15,748 nucleotides of DNA from Pseudonocardiaceae bacterium (lineage in GTDB: Bacteria; Actinomycetota; Actinomycetes; Mycobacteriales; Pseudonocardiaceae): the NCBI GenBank assembly GCA_025937115.1, contig JAICSB010000031.1, positions 1-15,748 of the forward strand. Reading direction: 5' to 3'. The position numbers were made by a program, and so were the translations under genes. Numbering within the stretch: the stretch's first letter is position 1; each line of letters begins with the position of its first letter. Of this stretch, positions 8,376 to 15,748 are shown one piece after another. The notes below the pieces were generated by a model. It had not been told where the DNA came from, searched no databases, and worked only from the letters and a program-made list of their open reading frames with translations.

Positions 8376-9490
8376 GAAGCTGCCTTCCGTGGCAAGTGAC
8401 CGGCGCGCACCAGGCAGCCGAGGGTGTCGCAGATGACCCGGGTCGCGATGAGCGCCGTGATCTCGGCGTTGTCGTAGGGCGGGGAGCACTCCACGACTTC
8501 GATTCCTGCCAGCGGACGCGCGGCGATGAGCTGGATGAACTTCAGCACCTCGCGGGGCAGGAAGCCGCCAGGCTCGGGCCATCCCGTGCCTGGGACGAAT
8601 GCGGCGTCGAGGCAGTCGACGTCGAAGGACAGCCAGACGGCGTCGGTGCCGTCCCACGCGACATCCAGGGCGCGCTGCGCGGCTTCCTCGATGCCCATCT
8701 CGACGCAGTCGGTGACGGTCATGATCGTCGTGCCGCGCTCCCGGCCGACCTGAACGCCAGGCCGCGGCGCCTGCCAACCGCCGATGCCGATCTGCACCAG
8801 GTTCTGCGGCGACACGTTGGGGATGTCCGTGGCGTGAAACCACGGCGTGGTGTGCATCCGCTCGTCGAGGTCGGTTTCCTGGGTGTCGACGTGGCGGTCG
8901 AAGTGGATGATGCCGAGCTTTCCGCCAGCTAGGTGTTCCGCGACCGCGCGGGTAGTCGGGTAGCCAATGGAGTGGTCGCCACCCAGTACCACCGGAAAGG
9001 CGCCGGAGGAGAAGACGTGCCCGACCGCCTTCGAGATCTGGTCGAAGGTCTTCTCGATGTTGCCCGGAATGGTGAACACGTCGCCGAGATCGGCAATGGT
9101 GATCGACTCACGGAGATCGACGCCGAGCTCGAAGCTGTACGGCCCGTATAGCGCGGAGATCTTGCGGATGCCCTGCGGACCGAAGCGGGTTCCGGACCGA
9201 TACGTGGTGCCGCCGTCGAAGGGTGCGCCGAGCACTGCCACGTCGTATTCGCCGCAGCGGCGGACGTCCTCGACATAAGGTGCCTTGAGGAAGGTGTTGA
9301 TGCCAGCGAAATGCGGCAGCTCACCTCGGGAGAATGTGGGGATCCTTCGGTCGACGATCGAGTCGGCGCCTTGCAAACCGAGTTCAAGACCCCGGGCGAT
9401 CTCCTGTTCCCATTTCGTCGCCGGCAGCGCTGCTTCCGCCTCGACGGCGTATCGCGCCTCCGGCCCGTAGTTGTTGTGCAGTTCCTCCAC
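8372..9490 (-). CDS. gdmH: ureohydrolase, probable Ni-dependent guanidine hydrolase
   Basis: This 372-residue arginase/agmatinase-fold enzyme should hydrolyse a guanidino group to urea plus an amine or ammonia. Metal ligands are visible: His173 in GGDHS, Asp198/His200/Asp202 in HFDRHVD, and Asp290/Asp292 in SFDVD. Two features depart from ordinary agmatinases: DRHVD instead of DAHxD, and Trp304 in GTGWPEPGG. Both, and the long N-terminal extension of roughly 80 residues, match what I recall of the cyanobacterial guanidine hydrolase (Sll1077/GdmH). The guanidine-I riboswitch upstream is strong contextual support. The start is GTG at 9490 with GGAGG 7 nt before it. It overlaps the permease by 4 nt, and urease is the next intact system upstream, able to consume the urea. 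Agmatinase or guanidinobutyrase activity remains the alternative. Confidence 0.82.
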   Translation of the reverse strand: MEELHNNYGPEARYAVEAEAALPATKWEQEIARGLELGLQGADSIVDRRIPTFSRGELPHFAGINTFLKAPYVEDVRRCGEYDVAVLGAPFDGGTTYRSGTRFGPQGIRKISALYGPYSFELGVDLRESITIADLGDVFTIPGNIEKTFDQISKAVGHVFSSGAFPVVLGGDHSIGYPTTRAVAEHLAGGKLGIIHFDRHVDTQETDLDERMHTTPWFHATDIPNVSPQNLVQIGIGGWQAPRPGVQVGRERGTTIMTVTDCVEMGIEEAAQRALDVAWDGTDAVWLSFDVDCLDAAFVPGTGWPEPGGFLPREVLKFIQLIAARPLAGIEVVECSPPYDNAEITALIATRVICDTLGCLVRAGHLPRKAAS

Positions 9491-9493
9491 GGT

Positions 9494-9528
9494 GCGGCCT
9501 CCGCGTCCACGACGCCCGGCCGCGAGGC
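9494..9528 (-). promoter_or_regulatory. possible Shine-Dalgarno-sequestering expression platform
   Basis: On the transcript, GCGGCC (9523-9518) can pair with GGCCGC (9499-9494), and GCCUC (9528-9524) with GAGGC (9501-9497). Both pairings bury the GGAGG ribosome binding site (9502-9498) of the hydrolase gene. This suggests the riboswitch controls translation, with no U-tract terminator seen. The fold is drawn by eye. Confidence 0.4.
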
Positions 9529-9536
9529 AGCCGAGC

Positions 9537-9653
9537 GTGGCTGACCTCCCGGGCTTCTATCCCGCCGTGGAGCGGGCAGTGCACTGCCCGCCTGCACCTC
9601 TCGGTCCAGACCCACTGCACGCAGCGACGGAACCCTAGGTGCGCCTCACCCAC
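9537..9653 (-). ncRNA. guanidine-I riboswitch (ykkC class)
   Basis: The transcript strand carries the invariant blocks of the ykkC/guanidine-I aptamer in order: CUAGGGUUCCG (5' part), GGUCUGGACCGAGAG (middle), and ACGGCGGGAU followed by AGAAGCCCGGGAG (3' part). Between the second and third blocks is a perfect 20-nt palindrome able to form a P3-type hairpin. The outer P1 helix can be drawn as GUGGGUGA (9653-9646) with UCAGCCAC (9544-9537), one G-G mismatch. Guanidine-I riboswitches switch genes on when guanidinium binds. The aptamer ends 46 nt before the GTG of the guanidine hydrolase-like gene. Confidence 0.94.
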
Positions 9654-9686
9654 AAGAGTGAGTCACAACAATCAAACGACACCACT

Positions 9687-9713
9687 GTGACCGCCTTGTA
9701 ACTACCAAGTTGC
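9687..9713 (-). promoter_or_regulatory. candidate GlnR box (three half-sites, 11-bp period)
   Basis: Reading the transcript strand, GCAAC-n6-GTTAC-n6-GTCAC gives AC-n9-AC-n9-AC, the spacing described for actinobacterial GlnR operators (gTnAC-n6-GaAAC repeats). It lies about 35-60 bp upstream of the riboswitch 5' end, suitable for activation. GlnR governs nitrogen-scavenging genes including urease, so the context agrees. No strong -10 was seen, as expected for an activator-dependent promoter. Confidence 0.55.
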
Positions 9714-9735
9714 AGTCACATCTCCCGCTCGCGGA

Positions 9736-10184
9736 TCAGGCTGTCTGCCAGGGGTCGATCACGTCGATCCCGGTGTCATGGAAGTCCTTGAGATTGCGCG
9801 TCGCCAGATCCGCGTCGTGGGTGCGGCAGATAGATGCGATCTGCGCGTCGAACCCGTCGATAGGTAGTCCGGCACGGTCACGACGGGTCACGATCAAGGG
9901 GTAGTACGCAGCCGCTGCCGCGTCGAAGGGCAAGATCTGTTCCTCGAACGCAACGAATACGTCATCGGCGGTCGCCATCAGCAGGTGTCGGCGGCGACCG
10001 GGTGGCAGCCGTTCGATGCTGTAACGGATCTCAGCGAGCGTGATCGACGTTGTGTACAACTCATTGCCGCGACGGCCCGGATCCAATCCCGAACGGCAAG
10101 AGCAGGGGACGGTTTCATGAGCTCCCGATGCGACATTCGCTCTTTCACATGATCGTCCAGGTTCCGGACACTGATGGCGGCCAG
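9736..10184 (-). pseudogene. vapBC toxin-antitoxin remnant, fused by deletion and frameshifted
   Basis: A FitA-type antitoxin N-terminus (AAISVRNLDDHVKERM, about 10181-10134) runs in frame straight into what should be VapC residues (ELMKPSPALAVRDWIRAVA, about 10124-10070). The rest of the PIN toxin continues in another frame from about 10060 (NELYTTSITLAEIRYSIERLP) to its natural end at 9736. So the antitoxin has lost its body, the toxin has lost its first residues including the catalytic LDTN aspartate, and a one- or two-base indel breaks the remainder. The later PIN block (GLPIDGFDAQIASICRTHDA) is intact. A GAGGAGG site remains 8 nt before a CTG where the antitoxin ATG would be expected. 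A TTG at 10086 could still start a 116-aa toxin fragment, but it should be inactive. Confidence 0.8.
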
Positions 10185-10429
10185 CGGGACCACCTCCTCA
10201 CTGCTATCAATGCCAGCATCGCTCGGCACGCATCCTGGCACCGGACTTCAACGGCCCGCCTGATCCGCACCGCCAGCGTGATCATCGCCACCGCGCCCAG
10301 CGCTGATCCAAGTTGCGGCTACGACTTTGTCCACCGCTTCTCCCCTTCGCCAGCGGCGTGGGCGCTACCGATGACGGTGTCGTCGGATACGCCCTCGTCC
10401 CGCGGGGAGCCGCACCGGCCCATCGGTCA
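10185..10429. other. intergenic stretch between ureD and the vapBC remnant
   Basis: This stretch of about 245 nt holds short frames only, none with recognisable similarity or a good ribosome binding site. I saw no clear terminator for the urease operon here. It may be decayed coding sequence. Confidence 0.4.
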
Positions 10430-11284
10430 TCACGGTCGGTGAACTGCGGTCGGGCGTGCTGAGCGCCACCGATACAACCGCCCGGGCGGCCCGGTTACGC
10501 GCGATGTAGCGTCACGGTCCAATTCCGACCAATCGAACACAGCCTCGTCAAGGACGCGGGTGACGTCGGTGACCCGGTCGCCGAGGGCAAGCAGCAACCA
10601 GCCAGGACCGTCCAGCGCTGAGCATGCCCAGCGCAATCCCGGTTCCTCCCCCGCGTCCAGCGGTGGCCCCTCGATACCCTCCCCCACCGCCGCGAGCATT
10701 CCGACGACGCGCGCGCCGCCCGCGCCAGCCGGCCCGACGAGTACTGGATCAGCACCATCCAGCAGCAGAGCGTGGTTCAGCAGCGGGGCACCATCGAAGT
10801 CGATGGCTAGCTCGCCGTAGTAACGCCCGCCAGCCTGACTTGCGCGCCCGAGCACCACCACCTCGCGCAGTGTGGCCTGCGCCCCGAGCTGTATTTCGAC
10901 GGTCATCCGGCTGCGCAACTCTGCGCCGTCGCAGACCACGGTCGGTTCCGGGTGCCAGTCCAGCGCGGCACCGGCCGCTAACGCCGCAACCATCGTCCAC
11001 TGCGCCGCCGCCGGATGGCCACCCGCCTGTACCACCGTGGCCGCCGCGGAACGCAGCTGCAGAGTTGCGCCAGCGCCGAGGTGGACGTCCAACGCCAGGT
11101 CGTCGCCGCCCAACGGACCCCCTGCAGCCCCCACGAGGTGCATCCGGTTGGAGCCGGTCTGGCGCAACACGACTGGGGGAGCGCAGCGCCACCGGAGGCA
11201 GGCAGCAACAGGGCCGCGTTCGACGGTGAGCTCGGCCCGGGCTCGCACGCAGCTCACGAGCTGCACAGTTGGAGGCGCAGCCAC
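10430..11284 (-). CDS. ureD: urease accessory protein UreD
   Basis: UreD (UreH) forms the UreD-UreF-UreG activation complex on apo-urease and is thought to channel nickel into the active site. The 284-residue product has the family's beta-rich layout. The GGPLGGDD motif is at 55-62, followed by [21 protein letters not shown]. Further on are a [15 protein letters not shown] segment and a Trp-containing C-terminus. The GTG at 11284 lies inside the 3' end of ureG (31-nt overlap). Later in-frame GTGs, for example at 11266, are possible, and none has a strong ribosome binding site, so translation is probably coupled to ureG. It is the last gene of the urease run. Confidence 0.93.
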   Translation of the reverse strand: MAAPPTVQLVSCVRARAELTVERGPVAACLRWRCAPPVVLRQTGSNRMHLVGAAGGPLGGDDLALDVHLGAGATLQLRSAAATVVQAGGHPAAAQWTMVAALAAGAALDWHPEPTVVCDGAELRSRMTVEIQLGAQATLREVVVLGRASQAGGRYYGELAIDFDGAPLLNHALLLDGADPVLVGPAGAGGARVVGMLAAVGEGIEGPPLDAGEEPGLRWACSALDGPGWLLLALGDRVTDVTRVLDEAVFDWSELDRDATSRVTGPPGRLYRWRSARPTAVHRP

Positions 11285-11865
11285 GTCACGACCGGTCCGG
11301 CGTCGGGCTGCTCGCGCAACGAAATCAGCACGGTAGGCCGATCCCCCCGGACCGCCAGTGCGTCTCGGCGCATCACGTCGAGGTCTGCGCCGACCAACGG
11401 GGCGAGATCGACCTTGTTGATCACCAGCAGATCGGATCGGGTGACCCCGGGTCCGCCCTTGCGAGGGACCTTGTCCCCACCGGCGACGTCCAGGACGAAG
11501 ATCTGCGCGTCGATCAGGCCGTAACTGAAGGTGGCGGTGAGGTTGTCCCCGCCGCTTTCCACCAACACCAGATCGGGGTGGTGGCGCGCGGTGAGTTCCT
11601 CCACCGCGTCGAGGTTGGCGGTGATGTCGTCGCGGATCGCGGTATGCGGGCAGCAGCCGGTGCGCACCGCCGTGATCCGCTCGTCGGGCAGCACCCCGTG
11701 GGTGCGCAGGAAGTCGGCGTCTTCGGTGGTGTAGATGTCGTTGGTCACCACTACCAGCGACAGCTCGTCACGCAGCGTCCGGCACAGCGCCGCGACCAGC
11801 GCGGTTTTGCCGCTGCCGACTGGGCCGCCAATGCCGATCCGCAGCGCCCGGTCCTCACGATGCAA
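11254..11865 (-). CDS. ureG: urease accessory GTPase UreG
   Basis: UreG is the SIMIBI-class GTPase that delivers Ni2+ to apo-urease. The 203-residue product has the P-loop GGPVGSGKT (13-21), the Ni-binding CPH motif (72-74), the ESGGDN switch segment (103-108) and NKVD (150-153) for guanine recognition. The start is a TTG, supported by GGAGG 9 nt upstream and an in-frame TGA three codons before it. The N-terminus lacks the His-rich stretch of some UreG proteins. It overlaps ureF by 11 nt and ureD by 31 nt. With no ureE in sight, nickel loading may rely on UreG alone or on a chaperone encoded elsewhere. Confidence 0.97.
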   Translation of the reverse strand: MHREDRALRIGIGGPVGSGKTALVAALCRTLRDELSLVVVTNDIYTTEDADFLRTHGVLPDERITAVRTGCCPHTAIRDDITANLDAVEELTARHHPDLVLVESGGDNLTATFSYGLIDAQIFVLDVAGGDKVPRKGGPGVTRSDLLVINKVDLAPLVGADLDVMRRDALAVRGDRPTVLISLREQPDAGPVVTWLRLQLCSS

Positions 11866-12543
11866 AGAGAGTCACCTCCGTGCGAGCGTGCAATTCAGCC
11901 AACACTTCAGGAAGAGGAGTACCGGTGCTGGGCAGCAGACGGGTGTCCTGCTGCGCGACGGCTTCGCGCGCCACGCGGGTCGCCGCCAGCGCCACCTTCT
12001 CGGCCGACTCGCTCGCACGCGCCTGCACAGCGGCGACCGCGATCGGGTCCAGCCCCAGCAGCCGCACCACGGCCGAGCAGGCCCCGCCGAGCAGGTGGTG
12101 AAGCGCGAGCAACGCGGCCGCTTCGGCCCCATCCCCTATGGCAGTGACCGCAGCGCCGAGCACGAGCGGGTGGTGCGGGCGGCCAGTGTGATACAACGCC
12201 TCCAGAGCAGCGAACGGCCAGACCCGGCGGGCGGTGCGCAACAGCGCCGCGCCCTGCGCCCGGGATGCCTCCCGCATGGCGGCCGACGGCGTACGGGCGC
12301 TGACCGCGGCATCCCACCGGCTCCAATCCACCGACGCGTTGTCGGCAGCCAGCACGCAGCCGGCCGCAGCGGCCGCAGCGACCACCGGGCCGGTACCCCG
12401 CAGCCGGCCCGCCAGGTAGAGGGCGAGGTCGGACTCGTCACACACCAGACCTCGCTCGACCGCTGCCTCCACCCCACCGGAGTGGGCGTGCCCGCCGGTG
12501 GGCAACCGCGAATCAGCCAGCAACAGCGACGCCAGCACCGTCA

Positions 12544-12544
<1 letters not shown>
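11855..12544 (-). CDS. ureF: urease accessory protein UreF
   Basis: UreF is the all-helical partner that couples UreG GTP hydrolysis to UreD and urease. The 229-residue product begins [24 protein letters not shown], which corresponds to the family's conserved N-terminal D-S-x-x-P-x-G-x-x-x-H-S block. Its helical body is very Ala-rich, and [12 protein letters not shown] C-terminal helices are replaced here by an Ala/Glu-rich series. The ATG overlaps the last base of the ureBC stop (TGATG), and the 3' end contains the ribosome binding site of ureG. This fits tight stoichiometric expression. Confidence 0.94.
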
Positions 12545-14597
<2,053 letters not shown>

Positions 14598-14601
<4 letters not shown>

Positions 14602-14900
14602 TGAATTGGCCGGTGCACGGTGACGAGCTTCGTGCCGTCCGGGAAGGTCGCCTCGACCTGCACCGAAGAGATCATCTCCGGCACACCGTCCATGACGTCG
14701 GCCCGGCTGAGCACCCGCTGGCCTTCTGCCATCAGATCGGCGACGCTACGCCCGTCGCGCGCTCGCTCCAACACCCACGACGTGATCAACGCGACGGCCT
14801 CGGGGTAGTTGAGTCGCAATCCTCTGGCCCGGCGTTCCCTGGCCAGCTGGCCTGCCACGTGGACGAGAAGCTTCTCCTGCTCATGCGGGGACAGCAGCAT
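14598..14900 (-). CDS. ureA: urease gamma subunit
   Basis: From the ATG at 14900 the product is 100 residues, the standard gamma-subunit length, beginning [12 protein letters not shown]. Family blocks [10 protein letters not shown] (30-39), [11 protein letters not shown] and a C-terminal [17 protein letters not shown] are intact. GGAAGG lies 5 nt before this ATG. A GTG at 14963 is in frame, overlaps the stop of the preceding 103-aa gene as GTGA and would add 21 residues; it is the less likely start because the family begins at the MxLxPxE sequence. The subunit caps the urease trimer and has no catalytic residues. It is translated just ahead of the ureBC fusion with a 4-nt overlap. Confidence 0.95.
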
Positions 14901-14959
14901 GCCGGCCTTCCTCACCCGCTCTGCGGCGATCAAGGAGTATGGGTCATCAAGTATGACTG

Positions 14960-15271
14960 TCACATCGCTTCGGCGGGTTGTAGGACAGCTGAGCTGCCAC
15001 CCACCCGAGGCTGCGGAACGACCGGCGTGACTGCCTTCTTGACCTCGTCCATTGCGGGTCGGGCAGCGGGGTGCTCGACCAGGGCGAGTACCCGGGAGGC
15101 CATGAACCGAGCGGTGCGTACCGGCGTGCCGCCACGGGTGACCTCGGTAACCTCCACGATGCCGCGGCCATGAGTGATCTCCACCCGCCGGCCATTGCGG
15201 GTGGCTTCGATTTCGTAGGTCCGAGTGGTGCCGCCGGCGTCGATGACAATCTCGGTCCGGTCACCCTTCAT
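14960..15271 (-). CDS. urease-linked small protein of unknown function (103 aa)
   Basis: This gene is not recognised. The 103-residue product starts [14 protein letters not shown] and its first 60 residues alternate charged and beta-branched residues, suggesting a small beta-sheet domain. The rest is Ala/Pro-rich and probably flexible. There are no Cys and only two His, so it is not an obvious metal carrier. The ATG at 15271 has AAGGA about 9 nt upstream. Its stop overlaps an alternative ureA GTG, and the first ureA codon used lies 60 nt further on, so it is very likely the first gene of the urease operon. A role in urease assembly or regulation is only inferred from position. Confidence 0.75.
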   Translation of the reverse strand: MKGDRTEIVIDAGGTTRTYEIEATRNGRRVEITHGRGIVEVTEVTRGGTPVRTARFMASRVLALVEHPAARPAMDEVKKAVTPVVPQPRVGGSSAVLQPAEAM

Positions 15272-15518
15272 GGCTTGCCATCCTTATCGTTGCCGGGCGA
15301 AGCGGGGTCCGGGCCGAGTGTGCTGGTCGCCTCTCGGCGAAGGGCACACCGCAGCTTCAGCCGAACGATCGTGTACAACTACCCATCAACCCCGATCATT
15401 CCAGGCCACGGGGCTACGCCGGGAAAGGACTGTCGCAGCGTGCAGACGTGCTCCACACCTCCCCGTGGGACAGGAGAGGCTGATGAGACGAACCCCTGGT
15501 GACGTCGGCTCAGAGATT
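15272..15518 (-). other. intergenic region upstream of the urease operon
   Basis: This 247-nt stretch has no gene. It contains an 8-bp palindrome ACGATCGT (15365-15372) and a weak CCCCG/CGGGG dyad (about 15391-15412). I found no GlnR-type AC-n9-AC array and no second guanidine aptamer. It probably carries the urease promoter, but I cannot assign -10/-35 elements. Confidence 0.4.
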
Positions 15519-15748
15519 TCAGATGGCCATGGCGGCGCGGACATCGGCGTGGGCGTCGGCGCCGCCGGCGCCGGTAGAGGTGATCCGGCCGGCTTCCATG
15601 ACGTAGTAACGGCTCGCCGCGGCGAGGGCGAATCCCACGTGCTGTTCGACCAGCAGGATTGACAGACCCCCGCGGGAGGTCAACGACAGGATCGTCTGCT
15701 CGATCTCCGCCACCACGGACGGCTGGATGCCCTCAGTCGGTTCATCCA
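15519..15748 (-). CDS. urtE: urea ABC transporter ATP-binding protein UrtE, partial (C-terminal part)
   Basis: The frame is open to the window edge and covers about the last 76 residues of an ABC ATPase. The visible Walker B/D-loop sequence DEPTEGIQPSVVAEIE is the form characteristic of UrtE, distinct from the DEPSLGLAP of LivF. The H-loop segment SILLVEQHVGFALAAASRYYVMEAGRI follows, and the natural TGA is at 15519. The start, Walker A and signature motif are outside the window. UrtE is one of two ATPases of the UrtABCDE high-affinity urea importer, which fits the adjacent urease operon. A LivF-type amino-acid ATPase is the alternative. Confidence 0.85.
   Translation of the reverse strand, partial: DEPTEGIQPSVVAEIEQTILSLTSRGGLSILLVEQHVGFALAAASRYYVMEAGRITSTGAGGADAHADVRAAMAI

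Noticed and set aside
8376..8843. Upstream extension of the permease frame inside the ureohydrolase gene
   Set aside because: The ATG at 8375 has a good ribosome binding site and an ATGA overlap, and the extension is Arg-rich shadow sequence of the hydrolase gene.
10050..10442. Plus-strand 130-aa open frame over the vapBC remnant
   Set aside because: It is the reverse-strand shadow of the degraded antitoxin/toxin sequence and has no recognisable domain or ribosome binding site.
15272..15518. A guanidine-II (mini-ykkC) element before the urease operon, suggested by a CCC-ACG-GGG stretch
   Set aside because: The paired ACGR-loop hairpins required for that class cannot be drawn, and only one weak dyad is present.
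15272..15518. A GlnR box upstream of the urease operon
   Set aside because: AC dinucleotides occur at 8-bp rather than 11-bp spacing, and no AC-n9-AC pair with GTnAC/GnAAC context was found.

Overview
This window comes from a high-GC actinobacterium. GC-rich wobble positions, GTG/TTG starts, tightly overlapping genes and the aroC..aroK-aroB-aroQ order all suggest the Pseudonocardiales or a close relative; that placement is inference. Every gene I can support lies on the minus strand, so transcription runs from high to low coordinates.

The right half (about 8.4-15.7 kb) is a nitrogen-scavenging locus. In transcription order it holds: the C-terminal end of an ABC-transporter ATPase with the UrtE signature (urea importer); a 103-aa unknown protein; ureA; a single-chain UreB-UreC fusion; ureF, ureG and ureD; a scar of a dead vapBC toxin-antitoxin pair; and then a guanidine module. 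That module has a candidate GlnR box, a very well conserved guanidine-I (ykkC) riboswitch, a ureohydrolase that looks like the Ni-dependent guanidine hydrolase GdmH rather than an ordinary agmatinase, and an APC-family permease. The coherent reading is that guanidine is sensed by the riboswitch, hydrolysed to urea and ammonia, and the urea is then split by the adjacent urease. No ureE and no HypA/HypB-like (GhaA/GhaB) nickel chaperones are visible here.

The left half (1-6.7 kb) is the shikimate-pathway set aroC, aroK, aroB, aroQ. Between aroC and aroK sits a roughly 3.3-kb island. It has a 390-nt repeat-bearing intergenic region, a 67-aa peptide gene with a strong ribosome binding site, two Trp/Ala-rich helical proteins I do not recognise, and a cytoplasmic class-C beta-lactamase-like serine hydrolase. 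The genes overlap or nearly abut, as in a single operon. This peptide plus two unknown proteins plus a hydrolase is the best candidate for an undescribed system, possibly a RiPP-like pathway, but no known modifying enzyme is present to prove it.

Other structures are a 10-bp hairpin just after aroC, a 17-bp inverted repeat between the permease gene and aroC, and two sets of direct repeats in front of the 67-aa peptide gene. I found no tRNA, rRNA, CRISPR array, insertion sequence or phage gene.
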